From contig JAGVUH010000183.1 in NCBI GenBank assembly GCA_019136395.1, positions 1-18,587 on the forward strand: a stretch of DNA of 18,587 nt, read 5' to 3'. The notes under the pieces were generated by a model. The model did no database searches. It was not told the origin of the DNA and was given only the letters and a program-made list of their open reading frames with translations. The stretch comes from Gammaproteobacteria bacterium (GTDB lineage: Bacteria > Pseudomonadota > Gammaproteobacteria > Chromatiales > Chromatiaceae). Position numbers and translations under genes: made by a program. This document shows, piece by piece, positions 1 through 11,065 of the stretch. Position 1 is the stretch's first letter; every line of letters starts with the position of its first letter.

Positions 1-394
1 CCACCGCGGGCGGATGGCCCTGGCGCCTTGTCATTGCCTGTTTCAGTTCTTCGTCCAGGACGGGCGCCTGTCCTGCCAGCTCTATCAGCGCAGCGCCGAT
101 CTCTTTCTCGGGGTGCCGTTCAACATCGCCAGCTATGCCCTGCTGACGCACCTGCTGGCCCAGCAGTGCGATCTGGAGCCGGGGGATTTCGTCCATACCT
201 TTGGCGACCTGCACCTGTATCGCAACCACCTGACCCCGGAGATCGTCTTTGCCCAGCTCGCCCGGGAACCCCGGCCGCGGCCGCGCCTGGTGATCCGCCG
301 TCGGCCCCCCAGCCTGTTCGACTATGAGTTCGAGGACTTCGCGTTCCTCGGCTATGACCCTCACCCGGCCATCCGCGCCCCGATCGCCATTTAG
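1..394 (+). CDS. thyA: Thymidylate synthase, C-terminal part (5' end outside window)
   Basis: This is the C-terminal half of thymidylate synthase, which methylates dUMP to dTMP with methylene-tetrahydrofolate in the cytoplasm. The reading frame is already open at base 2, so the gene starts upstream and the ATG at 14 is internal (the family has MALAPCH there). The catalytic cysteine is in APCHCLFQF (codon 29-31). It is followed by the dUMP-binding stretch [20 protein letters not shown], the [16 protein letters not shown] segment and the usual C-terminus ending in APIAI. All these closely match E. coli ThyA as remembered, and the visible end is intact with a TAG stop at 392. sohB follows 33 bases downstream on the same strand, so the two may be cotranscribed. 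Identification is secure; only the missing N-terminal half is unseen. Confidence 0.97.
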   Translation, partial: HRGRMALAPCHCLFQFFVQDGRLSCQLYQRSADLFLGVPFNIASYALLTHLLAQQCDLEPGDFVHTFGDLHLYRNHLTPEIVFAQLAREPRPRPRLVIRRRPPSLFDYEFEDFAFLGYDPHPAIRAPIAI

Positions 395-427
395 CTCGCG
401 AGCGTCATCCGAGGGAGTCCACCACCC

Positions 428-1414
428 ATGACCGCGGCCCTGATCGACTATGGTCTCTTCCTCGCCAAGACCCTGACCCTCCTTCTCGGCATCGGGCTGC
501 TGGTGGTCCTCGCCGTCCGTGCCCGCAAGAGTGACCAGGCCGGGGGGGACCATCTGGAGGTGACCCACCTCAACGACCACTACCGTGACCTGGCCCACCA
601 GTTGCGCCAGGCCTCCCGGCCGGACAAGACCTATCAACGCTCCCTGAAGGCCGAGCGCAAGGCGGACAAGGCCCGGGCGAAGGCGGCGGAGGACCGAGCC
701 CGACTGTTCGTCATCGACTTCCAGGGGGACATCAAGGCCACGGAGTCCGCCGCCCTGCGGGAGATCATCTCCGCCCTGCTGCTGGAGGCCCAGGCCGGGG
801 ATCAGGTCCTGCTGCGCCTGGAGAACGCCGGCGGCCTGGTGACCGAACATGGGCTGGCCGCCTCCCAGTTGACCCGGCTGCGGGCCAAGGGCATCCACCT
901 GACCGTGGCGGTGGACAAGGTGGCGGCCAGCGGCGGGTACCTCATGGCGGTGGTCGCCGACCAGATCATCGCCGCCCCCTTCGCCGTGGTCGGCTCCATC
1001 GGCGTCGTCGCCCAGCTACCCAACTTCCATCGGGTCCTGGAACGTCATGGGGTGGACTACGAACTGCATACCGCCGGGGACTACAAGCGCACCCTGACCC
1101 TCTTCGGCGAGAACACGGACGCCGGGCGGGAAAAGTTGCGGCAGCAACTGGAAGACATCCATGTCTTGTTCAAGGACTTCATCCATGAGTATCGCCCAGG
1201 CCTGGACCTGGCCCGGGTGGCCACGGGGGAATACTGGCATGGCACCCAGGCCCTGGCCCTGGGCCTGATCGACACCATCCAGACCAGCGACGATTTTCTG
1301 CTGGCGGCGGCGGAGCAGACGGACCTCTACCGCGTCAGCTATGCCGTCCACAAGCGGCCCCTCGAACGGCTCCTCGCGGCCATGACCCAGGCCGCGCGCC
1401 AGCGGCTCCTCTGA
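428..1414 (+). CDS. sohB: SohB-type inner-membrane S49 peptidase
   Basis: A 328-residue membrane-anchored serine protease of family S49 (signal peptide peptidase A type), thought to act on the periplasmic side in protein and signal-peptide turnover. Residues 1-30 form a single transmembrane anchor. Residues 55-90 are charged and lysine/arginine-rich, probably a helical linker. The protease domain spans about 93-320. The catalytic dyad is visible: Ser168 in AASGGY and Lys220 in GDYKRTLTLFGEN, with the family motif FAVVGSIGVVAQ between. Length and motifs match E. coli SohB rather than the larger SppA. The start at 428 is supported by GAGGGAG at 411-417. It lies 33 bases after thyA. The substrate cannot be told from sequence. 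Confidence 0.95.
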   Translation: MTAALIDYGLFLAKTLTLLLGIGLLVVLAVRARKSDQAGGDHLEVTHLNDHYRDLAHQLRQASRPDKTYQRSLKAERKADKARAKAAEDRARLFVIDFQGDIKATESAALREIISALLLEAQAGDQVLLRLENAGGLVTEHGLAASQLTRLRAKGIHLTVAVDKVAASGGYLMAVVADQIIAAPFAVVGSIGVVAQLPNFHRVLERHGVDYELHTAGDYKRTLTLFGENTDAGREKLRQQLEDIHVLFKDFIHEYRPGLDLARVATGEYWHGTQALALGLIDTIQTSDDFLLAAAEQTDLYRVSYAVHKRPLERLLAAMTQAARQRLL

Positions 1415-1483
1415 TGAGTCTCCGTGCCCGGGCCGGGTGATTGCTTGCCCATGACCACCTTGCCGCCAGGGGAACCTTTCCCG

Positions 1484-3676
1484 ATGGTTGGCCGCTGGCG
1501 GGATCTGGTGCTGGCGCTGGTGCTCCTGTTGCTGGCTCTGCCTCAGGCCGGGGCCGCGACCCTGACCTTGGCGGCCGGGGATCAGTCGCGCCCCCTGAGG
1601 GGTTATCTCGCCTTCCTGGCGGACCCTAGCGGGCGACTGGGTTTCGAGGAGGTCCGGCGCTTGCCGGCAAACGCCTTTGTCCCGTTGCCGGGGGATCTCA
1701 GCGCCGGTTACGTCGCTGGCGCCGCCTGGCTGCGCTTCGACCTGATCCGGGAGCCAGGAGCGCCGGAGACCTGGTGGCTCCACCTCGGCCCCCGCTACAT
1801 CGACCATTTCGATCTCTTCGTTCCGGACGCCTCCTCCTACCGCCACCAGGCCCTGGATCTGGCGCGGCCCTGGACCCAACCCCCTGACCTGGGGCATGCG
1901 GGCCTGGTCCCGTTGCGCCTGCCCGAGGGCGGCCCCCAGACCTTCTATCTGCGGGTCGCCAACGCCACCGCCCTCCAGGCGCGGCTCGAACTCTGGCAAC
2001 CGGAGGCCTTCGTGCATTGGCTCCGGCTGGAATCCCTGTGGCAGGGCGGCTACCTGATCACCGCGCTCATCATCGTGCTGATGAATCTCTTCCATTGGTA
2101 CCACCTGCGCGAGCCGGTCTTTGCCGCCTATGCCGGTTATGTCGCCAGCTTCGCCCTCTTCATGCTGCTGCGGGACGGCACCCTGTTGCTGGTCCTTCAG
2201 CCAGGCATCCCGCTGCCGCTCAAGTGGTTCCAGTTGGTGACCCAGGTGGTGCTGGTCTGGTTCGCCTATCGCCTCTTCGCCACCCTGGTGAAGCCGGAGC
2301 GGTTCTGGCCGCGCCTGGCACGGAGCTGGGGCCGGGTCAATCTGCTGGCGGTCGCCGCAGGCGCCACCCTGGTCGCGACCGGCGCCTTCAAACTGGCCGT
2401 CCCGGCGCTCTGGGGCTGGCTGCTGGTCATGATCGCCGTCAATCTCACCAGTTCGGGCCTGATCGTCGTCCGCTGGCGCGACCGTTCCGCGCTCTATTTC
2501 CTGCTCATCTTCGCCGTCCTGAACCTGGGCGCCATGGCCACCCTGCTCGCCAACTTCGGTCTGCTCCCGACCACCAGTTTTCTGGTGGAATATGGCCTGC
2601 TCGCCGGGACCCTGTTGCATTGGGTCCTCATTCAGATCCTCCTGGCGGACATCTTCCACCGCGTCAAGCGCGAGCATGAACGGGCCCGGGACCTGGCCCT
2701 CGCGGCCGCCCGCCAGAGCGAGGCGGAACTGGAGCGGCAGGTGGTGGAAAAGACCCGCGCCATCAGTGTCCTTGCCCACCGCCACGAGGTCCTGCTCATG
2801 GCCGTGGGCGAGGGCATCTATGGGGTCGACACCCAGGTACGCACCACCTTCATCAACCCCGCCGCCCTGGCCATGCTGGGCTACGCCGCGGACGAGGTCC
2901 TGGGTAAGAACCCCCACGCCCTCTTCCATACCCGGCATCGGGACGGCCGCCCTTATCCCTTCGCGGACTGTCCCCTGCACCGCACCCTGGCGGAGGGCCG
3001 GGAGCGGCATCAGGAGGAATGGTTTATCCGCCGGGATGGCAGCCCGCTGCCGGTGGCCATGACCTGCGCCCCCCTGTACGAAGAGACCCAATTGATTGGC
3101 GCCGTGGTCGCCTTCCGCGACATCAGTGAGCAGAAGGCGCGCGAGGTCGAATTGCTGGAACTGGCCAACACCGACATGCTCACCGGGGTCGCCAACCGCC
3201 GCTTTTTCTATCAGCGCTTGCAAGAGGAAATCCGGCGGCTGCGCCGCGGAGGACGGCGGGAGGCCCGCTCGGCTCTGCTGCTCATGGATCTGGACCACTT
3301 CAAACGGGTCAACGATCACTACGGGCATGCCGCAGGCGACGAGGCGTTGCGCAACTTTGCCCGCCTCGCCCGCCAGGCCCTGCGCCAGGGCGATCTGCTC
3401 GGCCGCCTGGGGGGGGAGGAGTTCGGCGCCCTTCTGGCCGCGGAGGATGCCGCCGGGGCCCTGCGGGTGGCCGAACGCCTGCGCCGCGGGGTGCAGCAGG
3501 GTCCCTTCACCACGCAGGTCGGGCCGATCCCGCTGACCGTGAGCATTGGCATTACCGATCTCCAGGACAATGACCAGGCCCCCGAGGCTCCCCTCAAACG
3601 CGCGGATAGCGCCCTCTACGCCGCCAAGCGCAAGGGCAGGAACCGGGTCTGCGTCTTCGATTTGCTGGGCAATTGA
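1484..3676 (+). CDS. 7TM-DISM / PAS / GGDEF diguanylate cyclase
   Basis: A membrane receptor likely to make cyclic di-GMP. From the ATG at 1484 it is 730 residues. An N-terminal signal sequence (about 1-25) is followed by a periplasmic beta-rich sensor (about 28-180, 7TMR-DISM-like). A block of seven or so transmembrane helices (about 185-395), a short coiled coil (about 395-430), a PAS domain (about 431-550) and a C-terminal GGDEF domain (about 560-730) follow. The active-site loop is GGEEF (643-647). An inhibitory-site RxxD (RQGD, 634-637) lies five residues before it, so both catalysis and product inhibition look intact. No EAL domain is present. AGGGGA at 1470-1475 supports the 1484 start; an in-frame GTG at 1424 and ATG at 1451 would only add residues before the signal sequence. 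The ligand sensed is unknown. Confidence 0.93.
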   Translation: MVGRWRDLVLALVLLLLALPQAGAATLTLAAGDQSRPLRGYLAFLADPSGRLGFEEVRRLPANAFVPLPGDLSAGYVAGAAWLRFDLIREPGAPETWWLHLGPRYIDHFDLFVPDASSYRHQALDLARPWTQPPDLGHAGLVPLRLPEGGPQTFYLRVANATALQARLELWQPEAFVHWLRLESLWQGGYLITALIIVLMNLFHWYHLREPVFAAYAGYVASFALFMLLRDGTLLLVLQPGIPLPLKWFQLVTQVVLVWFAYRLFATLVKPERFWPRLARSWGRVNLLAVAAGATLVATGAFKLAVPALWGWLLVMIAVNLTSSGLIVVRWRDRSALYFLLIFAVLNLGAMATLLANFGLLPTTSFLVEYGLLAGTLLHWVLIQILLADIFHRVKREHERARDLALAAARQSEAELERQVVEKTRAISVLAHRHEVLLMAVGEGIYGVDTQVRTTFINPAALAMLGYAADEVLGKNPHALFHTRHRDGRPYPFADCPLHRTLAEGRERHQEEWFIRRDGSPLPVAMTCAPLYEETQLIGAVVAFRDISEQKAREVELLELANTDMLTGVANRRFFYQRLQEEIRRLRRGGRREARSALLLMDLDHFKRVNDHYGHAAGDEALRNFARLARQALRQGDLLGRLGGEEFGALLAAEDAAGALRVAERLRRGVQQGPFTTQVGPIPLTVSIGITDLQDNDQAPEAPLKRADSALYAAKRKGRNRVCVFDLLGN

Positions 3677-3805
3677 TTAACCCCCTCTCACTTCTCGCCA
3701 TGGGTGGGGGAACCCCCTTGCCCGCGCTCCCATGGCAAAATGTCCAACCAAGGCTCACCCTCGTGCCGTGATTTCGCAACCTGATCCGGGATGGGAACCA
3801 ACACC

Positions 3806-4603
3806 ATGCGTCGCGTGATCTTCAACCAAAAAGGCGGGGTGGGGAAATCCACCATTGCCTGTAATCTCGCCGCCATCAGCGCCGCCCGCGGCCGGAGAAC
3901 CCTGCTGGTGGATCTTGACCCCCAGGCCAATGCCTCCCGCTATCTGCTCGGGGCCGCGCTGGCGGGTCGGACCCGGACCTTGGCCGACTGGTTCGACGAC
4001 GTCCTGGCGTGTCGCATCTTTGGCCCCAAGCCCGGGGAATTCATCGTCGCGACCCCCTTTCCCAACCTGGGGCTCATGCCCGCCGATCCGCGTCTGGAGG
4101 AACTCCAGATCAAGCTGGAATCCCGCTACAAGATGTTCAAGCTGCGGGAGGCCCTGGACACCCTCAAGGACATCGAGGAGGTCTTCATCGACACCCCGCC
4201 GGCGCTGAATTTTTTCACCCGCTCGGCCCTGATCGCCGCGGACGCCTGCCTGATCCCCTTCGACTGCGACGATTTCTCCCGCCAGGCCCTCTACGGCCTG
4301 ATGGACAGCGTGCGGGAGGTCCAGGCGGATCACAATCCCCGGCTGCGGATCGAGGGGATCGTCGTCAATCAATACCAGCCCCGCGCCAATCTACCGGTCC
4401 GCCTGGTCGAGGAGCTACGCGGCGAGGGTCTGCCGGTCCTGGATGCCTACCTCTCGGCCTCGGTCAAGATCCGCGAGTCCCATTCCCAGGCCAAGCCCAT
4501 GATCCATCTCGATCCCCGGCATAAGCTCAGCCAGGAATTCGCCGCCCTCTATGATCGCCTCACCGCGGGGGAGCCGGCGGCGTCCCTCAACGACTGGCCC
4601 TGA
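3806..4603 (+). CDS. Orphan ParA/MinD-family ATPase
   Basis: A 265-residue deviant-Walker ATPase of the ParA/Soj family. These proteins bind ATP as dimers, often on nucleoid DNA, and position plasmids, chromosomes or protein cargo. The Walker A motif KGGVGKST is at residues 9-16, with the signature lysine at 9. Walker A' follows in [15 protein letters not shown], and a Walker B-type stretch lies in [19 protein letters not shown]. The start at 3806 gives the usual family N-terminus [15 protein letters not shown]; an in-frame ATG at 3791 would add five residues. No ParB, parS-like cluster or partner lies next to it, so its cargo is unknown. It is unlikely to be the main chromosomal ParA, which normally sits beside parB. 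It converges on putP with 74 bases between. Confidence 0.9.
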   Translation: MRRVIFNQKGGVGKSTIACNLAAISAARGRRTLLVDLDPQANASRYLLGAALAGRTRTLADWFDDVLACRIFGPKPGEFIVATPFPNLGLMPADPRLEELQIKLESRYKMFKLREALDTLKDIEEVFIDTPPALNFFTRSALIAADACLIPFDCDDFSRQALYGLMDSVREVQADHNPRLRIEGIVVNQYQPRANLPVRLVEELRGEGLPVLDAYLSASVKIRESHSQAKPMIHLDPRHKLSQEFAALYDRLTAGEPAASLNDWP

Positions 4604-4677
4604 ATCCGGCGGGCCCGGCGCCCATTCCCCATACCCGCCAGTTCCAATCAACGCGACAGCGCCACGACCTCCGTCGC

Positions 4678-6162
4678 CTAAAGCCCCCGCGCGATCAGGT
4701 CGAACTCCGCCGCCAACTCCCGCCGGGGCCCACCGCCATGGCGGCTGACCAGCCAGATGGCGATCAGGGAGAGCAGGAAGCCAGGTACGAGCTCATAGAG
4801 CGCGAACAGGTCCCCCAGCAGGGGTGGCCAGGCGATGACCACCAGGCCGCCGGTGAGCATGCCGGCGAGGGCGCCGCGCCAGGTCATGCCTGACCAGTAT
4901 ACCGCGACCAGCAGCACGGGGCCGAAGGTGGCGCCAAAGCCCGCCCAGGCCTGGGCCACCAGATCGAGGACATGGGCTTGCGGGTCCAGGGCGAGAAGGA
5001 AGGCGAGGATGGCGACCGCCACCACCGCCAGCCGGCCGGCGATCACCAACTGGCCGGGGGTGGCCTTTTGGGCCCGGAGACGGCGATAGATGTCCTCGGT
5101 AAAGGTGGCGGAGGTGACCAGGAGTTGGGAGTCCGCGGTGCTCATGATGGCGGCGAGGATGGCCGCCAGGAGGATGCCGGCGACCAGGGGATGGAAGAGC
5201 AGGTTGACCAGGTGGATGAAGACCTTCTCCCGTTCGTCGCCGAGCAGGGGGCTGTCGAGGAGCAACACGCCCACCAGGCCGGTGAGGATGGCCCCGGTCA
5301 TGGTGAGCAGCGACCAGCCGACGGCGATGCGCCGGGCCTGGGGCACGGCCTCCGGCGCGCGGATGGCCTGAAAGCGCGCCAGGATATGGGGCTGGCCAAA
5401 ATAGCCCAGGCCCCAGGCCGCCAGGGAGAGGATGGCGATGAACCCCAAGGGCTGCCCGTCGCCGGCGGTGAAGGGGTCGAGGAGGGCGGGGTTGAAGGCC
5501 TGGAGTTGGGTCAGGGCCGCCGCCGGGCCACCGAGTTGCCCCAGGGCGACCAGGGGGACGACGATCAGGGCGGCGGCCATCAGCAGGCCCTGGAAGACAT
5601 CGGTCCAGGCCACCGCCAGAAAGCCGCCCAGGCTGGTGTAGAGGAGGATGGCCAGGGTCCCGGCAGCCACCGCCCAGACATAGGGCAAGCCGAAGACGGC
5701 CTCGAACAGCTTGCCGCCGGCCACCAGCCCGGCGCTGGTATAGAGCAGGAAAAAGATGAGGATGAAGAGGGCGGCCAGTATCCGCAGCCAGCCGCCGTGG
5801 TCCTGGAAGCGGTTGGCCAGGAATTCGGGGAGGGTGAGGGCGTTGCCGTAGGCCTGGCTGAAGACCCGCAGGCGCCGGGCCAGGAGGCGCCAGTTGAGCC
5901 AGGTCCCCACCAGGAGCCCCAGCGCCAGCCAGATGGACTCGAAGCCGCTGGCGTAGGCCAGACCCGGCAGGCCCATCATCAACCAGCCGCTCATGTCCGA
6001 GGCCCCGGCGCTCAGGGCCGCCACCCAGCTCCCGATGCGCCGCCCGCCAAGGATGAAGTCCTCGATATCCGTGGTCCGTTGGTAGGCCCGCCAGCCAATG
6101 ATGGCCAGGATGATGAAATAGCCGGCGAAGGCCAGGGTGCGGAAGAGGAGGTCGGGGTTCAC
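4678..6162 (-). CDS. putP: Sodium/proline symporter
   Basis: A 494-residue inner-membrane transporter of the sodium:solute symporter family, importing proline with Na+. About 13 hydrophobic helices are evident. Family hallmarks are LSAGASDMSGWLMMGLPG near residue 50-67 (Asp56 and Ser58 match the Na+-site Asp55 and Ser57 of E. coli PutP), LGYFGQPHILARF near 252-264, and AAIMSTADSQLLV, where Ser341 and Thr342 match the other Na+ ligands Ser340 and Thr341. Length is close to E. coli PutP. The start is GTG at 6162 with only a weak, distant GAGG upstream, so it is less certain. No putA neighbour is present; the substrate could be a related amino acid, though motif agreement with PutP is strong throughout. 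Confidence 0.93.
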   Translation of the reverse strand: MNPDLLFRTLAFAGYFIILAIIGWRAYQRTTDIEDFILGGRRIGSWVAALSAGASDMSGWLMMGLPGLAYASGFESIWLALGLLVGTWLNWRLLARRLRVFSQAYGNALTLPEFLANRFQDHGGWLRILAALFILIFFLLYTSAGLVAGGKLFEAVFGLPYVWAVAAGTLAILLYTSLGGFLAVAWTDVFQGLLMAAALIVVPLVALGQLGGPAAALTQLQAFNPALLDPFTAGDGQPLGFIAILSLAAWGLGYFGQPHILARFQAIRAPEAVPQARRIAVGWSLLTMTGAILTGLVGVLLLDSPLLGDEREKVFIHLVNLLFHPLVAGILLAAILAAIMSTADSQLLVTSATFTEDIYRRLRAQKATPGQLVIAGRLAVVAVAILAFLLALDPQAHVLDLVAQAWAGFGATFGPVLLVAVYWSGMTWRGALAGMLTGGLVVIAWPPLLGDLFALYELVPGFLLSLIAIWLVSRHGGGPRRELAAEFDLIARGL

Positions 6163-6222
6163 GGGCGGTTGTCGGCCTCGTCAGCTTCGGTATGGGGTAG
6201 GGTTGTTTTATCTTGACTGGGT

Positions 6223-6244
6223 GTAACCTGAAAGTCGTAACCTG
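6223..6244 (-). promoter_or_regulatory. Direct repeat upstream of putP
   Basis: An 8-base sequence (CAGGTTAC on the minus strand) occurs twice at 6223-6230 and 6237-6244, a 14-base period. It sits about 60 bases before the putP start. A weak -10-like TAAAAC lies just downstream on that strand. It could be an activator or repressor site, but no known regulator motif is recognised. Confidence 0.3.
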
Positions 6245-6320
6245 GCGCGACGCCACGCCATCAGGGTCAAATTATCATCAGTAAGGTGGACCGACGTGAA
6301 GGCCAGGCGCCCCCAGCCCG

Positions 6321-6821
6321 TCAGGACGGCGCATCCGGGGTGGTGGCGGGGAGGACCAATACTCCATCCGCGTCGGCATAGAGGAGATCCCCAGGGCGAA
6401 AGTCGACCCCGGCGAAGCGCACCGCCACCTGACTTTCGCCCAGGCCGCGTTTCTCGCTCTTGCGCGGCAGGGTGCCCAGGGCCTTGACCCCCAGGGGCAA
6501 GGTGGCGATGACGGCGCTGTCGCGGATGTAGCCGTGGACCAGGACGCCGGCCCAGCCATTGTCCACCGCCCGTTGGGCCAGCAGGTCGCCGAGCAGGGCG
6601 CAGCGGGGCGAGCCCTCGCCCTCGATCACCAGCACCCGGCCAGCGCCGGGCTCGCCCAGCATCTCCCGGACCATGGAGTTGTCGTCCGGGCAGCGGACCG
6701 TGGCGATGGGACCATGAAATTCGGTCCGGCCGCCGAAGTCGCGGAAGAGGGGGGCGCAGACCTGGGCCTGGTCGCCCCAGGCATCGCTCAAATCGGTGGT
6801 TTTCAAACTTTGCTCTGTCAT
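6321..6821 (-). CDS. RraA family protein (RNase E regulator or HMG/CHA-type aldolase)
   Basis: A 166-residue cytoplasmic protein of the RraA fold. Family members either bind and inhibit RNase E or act as divalent-metal pyruvate aldolases (4-hydroxy-4-methyl-2-oxoglutarate / 4-carboxy-4-hydroxy-2-oxoadipate aldolase). Visible motifs are [16 protein letters not shown] (29-44), [10 protein letters not shown] (61-70), GDLLAQRAV (78-86), GYIRD (97-101) and the late [18 protein letters not shown]. The Arg100-Asp101 pair is the metal/pyruvate-binding dyad of the aldolases; E. coli RraA, as recalled, has Gln at the Asp position. Length and N-terminus ([10 protein letters not shown]) resemble proteobacterial RraA. 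The start at 6821 is chosen because AGGA lies 8 bases upstream; the frame stays open to 7007, but those extra residues are unlike the family. No catabolic neighbours are present, so function is left open. Confidence 0.88.
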   Translation of the reverse strand: MTEQSLKTTDLSDAWGDQAQVCAPLFRDFGGRTEFHGPIATVRCPDDNSMVREMLGEPGAGRVLVIEGEGSPRCALLGDLLAQRAVDNGWAGVLVHGYIRDSAVIATLPLGVKALGTLPRKSEKRGLGESQVAVRFAGVDFRPGDLLYADADGVLVLPATTPDAPS

Positions 6822-6866
6822 GTCCAGTTCCTGAGGATCAGGGAAGTGATACCGCCAATGCCATGA

Positions 6867-6872
6867 ATTATA
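6867..6872 (-). promoter_or_regulatory. Putative -10 element for the rraA-like gene
   Basis: The minus strand reads TATAAT, a perfect sigma-70 -10 box, 46 bases upstream of the ATG at 6821. No good -35 is seen; the region 16-18 bases upstream reads about GGACCA. It lies in an AT-poor stretch, which makes the match more notable. Confidence 0.45.
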
Positions 6873-6996
6873 GGGGGTGATTGTGCCTGTGGTCCTTGGC
6901 CAGCGCCACCACGGCGATAGTTGAGTGGCGTCGGTTGCGCGGGGGCGACGCCCAGCGGCTGAGGGCATGCATTTTATGCTCGTCCGAGCGCATTTT

Positions 6997-7677
6997 TCAC
7001 CAATCAAACACTTCCTTGCCTATCTCCGTCAATTTTGTAAATGACCTTGTATCCTCATCGAGGGCAAATTCAATGATCCTTCTGGCAATGAACGTGGGGT
7101 CTTCACTGGGTTCAAATCGTCCGCAGCCACCAATGAATTGGCCAGGATGAATAACGTTCACGGTAATGCCCTGTTCTTTCAATTCATTTCCGAGGCAGAC
7201 CGAGAACATATTCATGGCCGCTTTTGCAATTCGGTAGGAATAGGGCATCCTTAGTGGCGCGATTTCCGGGCGCTGGTTAAAGCTTATGGATCCGAATCTT
7301 GAGCTTATATTAATGATCCGCTTGTAATTTCCCAGGTTGATGTGATCCAGGAATGCTCGACAGGTATTTATGCATCCGAACAAATTGACATTGAGTAGAT
7401 TTTGGACCTCGGAATTATTCAATTCATGTATCTGCCGCCCATGCCCTGGTATTCCTGCGTTGTTAATGAGTACATCAATGTGATCATGTATCTGGGCGGC
7501 GATCGCTTCCACTTCGCCTTGATTAACGATGTCGCAATAGAAATGTTGATAATTAGTTAAGGCGATCCCGGGGGATCTGCGGCGAGAAATTCCAAAGACA
7601 GCATGCCCGTCTTCGGCAAGACTTCGGGCAAGAGCTTTGCCAAGACCGTTCCCAGTTCCGGTAATTAAGAAGTTCAT
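6997..7677 (-). CDS. Short-chain dehydrogenase/reductase
   Basis: A 226-residue classical SDR, an NAD(P)-dependent oxidoreductase of unknown substrate. The Rossmann cofactor motif is TGTGNGLG (6-13), followed by NNAG (72-75), the catalytic serine region NISS (123-126) and the catalytic YRIAK (Tyr148, Lys152), then HPGQ (177-180). All key residues are present, so it should be active. A purine-rich GAGAAG lies a few bases before the ATG at 7677. The gene is clearly AT-richer than its surroundings: bases 7261-7380 are about 43% G+C by hand count. It also uses AAT, ATT and TTT codons freely. That suggests horizontal acquisition. Some relatives act on surface-sugar precursors or small ketones, but nothing nearby gives a pathway. 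Confidence 0.9.
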   Translation of the reverse strand: MNFLITGTGNGLGKALARSLAEDGHAVFGISRRRSPGIALTNYQHFYCDIVNQGEVEAIAAQIHDHIDVLINNAGIPGHGRQIHELNNSEVQNLLNVNLFGCINTCRAFLDHINLGNYKRIINISSRFGSISFNQRPEIAPLRMPYSYRIAKAAMNMFSVCLGNELKEQGITVNVIHPGQFIGGCGRFEPSEDPTFIARRIIEFALDEDTRSFTKLTEIGKEVFDW

Positions 7678-7737
7678 CGTGTCTTCTCAGTCAGTTGTGG
7701 CAAGTCATCCTGTCTTCAGGTCTTGATCTCCCCGAGG

Positions 7738-7749
7738 AGGCTTGAGCCT
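7738..7749. repeat. Inverted repeat upstream of the SDR gene
   Basis: AGGCT-TG-AGCCT forms a 5-base inverted repeat about 60 bases before the SDR start. A perfect 10-base palindrome AGGTCGACCT lies nearby at 7785-7794, and a near copy AGGTCGACC at 7858-7866. These may be operator sites or chance; no regulator is identified. Confidence 0.25.
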
Positions 7750-7794
7750 ACCCGAAGAGCGCTGGGGTGGAAAATTGTTGATCGAGGTCGACCT

Positions 7795-7832
7795 AAACAA
7801 AAAAAGCCGTGACCTGGCAGCAGGGCACGGCT
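7795..7832 (-). terminator. Rho-independent terminator of the aceBA operon
   Basis: On the minus strand AGCCGTG pairs with CACGGCT (7826-7832 with 7805-7811). An inner stem CCTG/CAGG closes a four-base loop, and a run of about seven T follows, then GTTTAG. It lies about 50 bases after the aceA stop codon. This is a textbook intrinsic terminator. Confidence 0.93.
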
Positions 7833-7880
7833 CTTATTGTCAGCAGGGCCAACCCTCAGGTCGACCCCACCTTTCCTAGC

Positions 7881-9197
<1,317 letters not shown>

Positions 9198-9220
9198 GGT
9201 CACTCCATTCAATGGTGTTG

Positions 9221-9236
9221 CGCTGCTCACGCAGCG
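9221..9236 (-). other. Intercistronic hairpin between aceB and aceA
   Basis: CGCTGC-TCAC-GCAGCG forms a perfect 6-base stem with a 4-base loop in the 54-base gap between aceB stop and aceA start. No T-run follows, so it is not a full terminator. It may stabilise or process the mRNA and help set different AceB and AceA levels. Confidence 0.45.
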
Positions 9237-9251
9237 ATGGTTGTAAAGGGC

Positions 9252-10850
<1,599 letters not shown>

Positions 10851-11065
10851 GAACGTCTCCTGAGTGATGCGGGTTGATATTTGTTGTTGTCAGGGCCCGT
10901 GGACCTCTGGAGGTGGAGATGTCCTTAGCCTCAATGTCGACCTTGACGTGGCCACGGCAGGCGGAGAGCGCTGCCTTGTTGTCCAGCCCATCAGCGGTAG
11001 CCCGGGGGCTGTCTTGGGCCCCTAAGGTGTCGCCGCTCCTGCCAATTCGCTGGGAGATCCGGAAG
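10851..11065. promoter_or_regulatory. Divergent aceB/aceK control region
   Basis: These 215 bases separate divergently transcribed aceB and aceK, so both promoters should be here. An inverted repeat ACCTC-TG-GAGGT (10903-10914) lies about 55 bases before aceB and could be an operator. In the probable aceK leader GGGGC (11005-11009) can pair with GCCCC (11018-11022). No convincing -35/-10 pair was found on either strand, and no IclR, FruR or IHF site could be assigned by eye. Confidence 0.5.

Noticed and set aside
1016..3328. Very long open frame (770 codons) on the minus strand
   Set aside because: It lies antisense to the well-supported sohB and diguanylate cyclase genes. Its product is low-complexity Gly/Gln/Glu-rich, typical of the complement of GC-rich coding DNA.
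3677..3790. Terminator after the diguanylate cyclase (CCCCC/GGGGG pairing)
   Set aside because: The loop is about 20 bases, no T-run follows, and C/G runs are common here.
4604..4677. Bidirectional terminator between parA-like gene and putP
   Set aside because: GGCGGG/CCCGCC can pair, but with a 20-base loop and no T-run on either strand.
4972..6216. Open frame of 414 codons on the plus strand across putP
   Set aside because: Antisense to putP, with biased Gly/Glu/Gln/Asp composition and no domain or ribosome site.
6822..7007. N-terminal extension of the RraA-like protein
   Set aside because: It overlaps the end of the SDR gene and the TATAAT element, has no family similarity, and a good ribosome site precedes 6821.
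10874..11065. N-terminal extension of AceK by 64 residues
   Set aside because: The extension is not AceK-like; the ATG at 11066 has a ribosome site and gives the family length and N-terminus.
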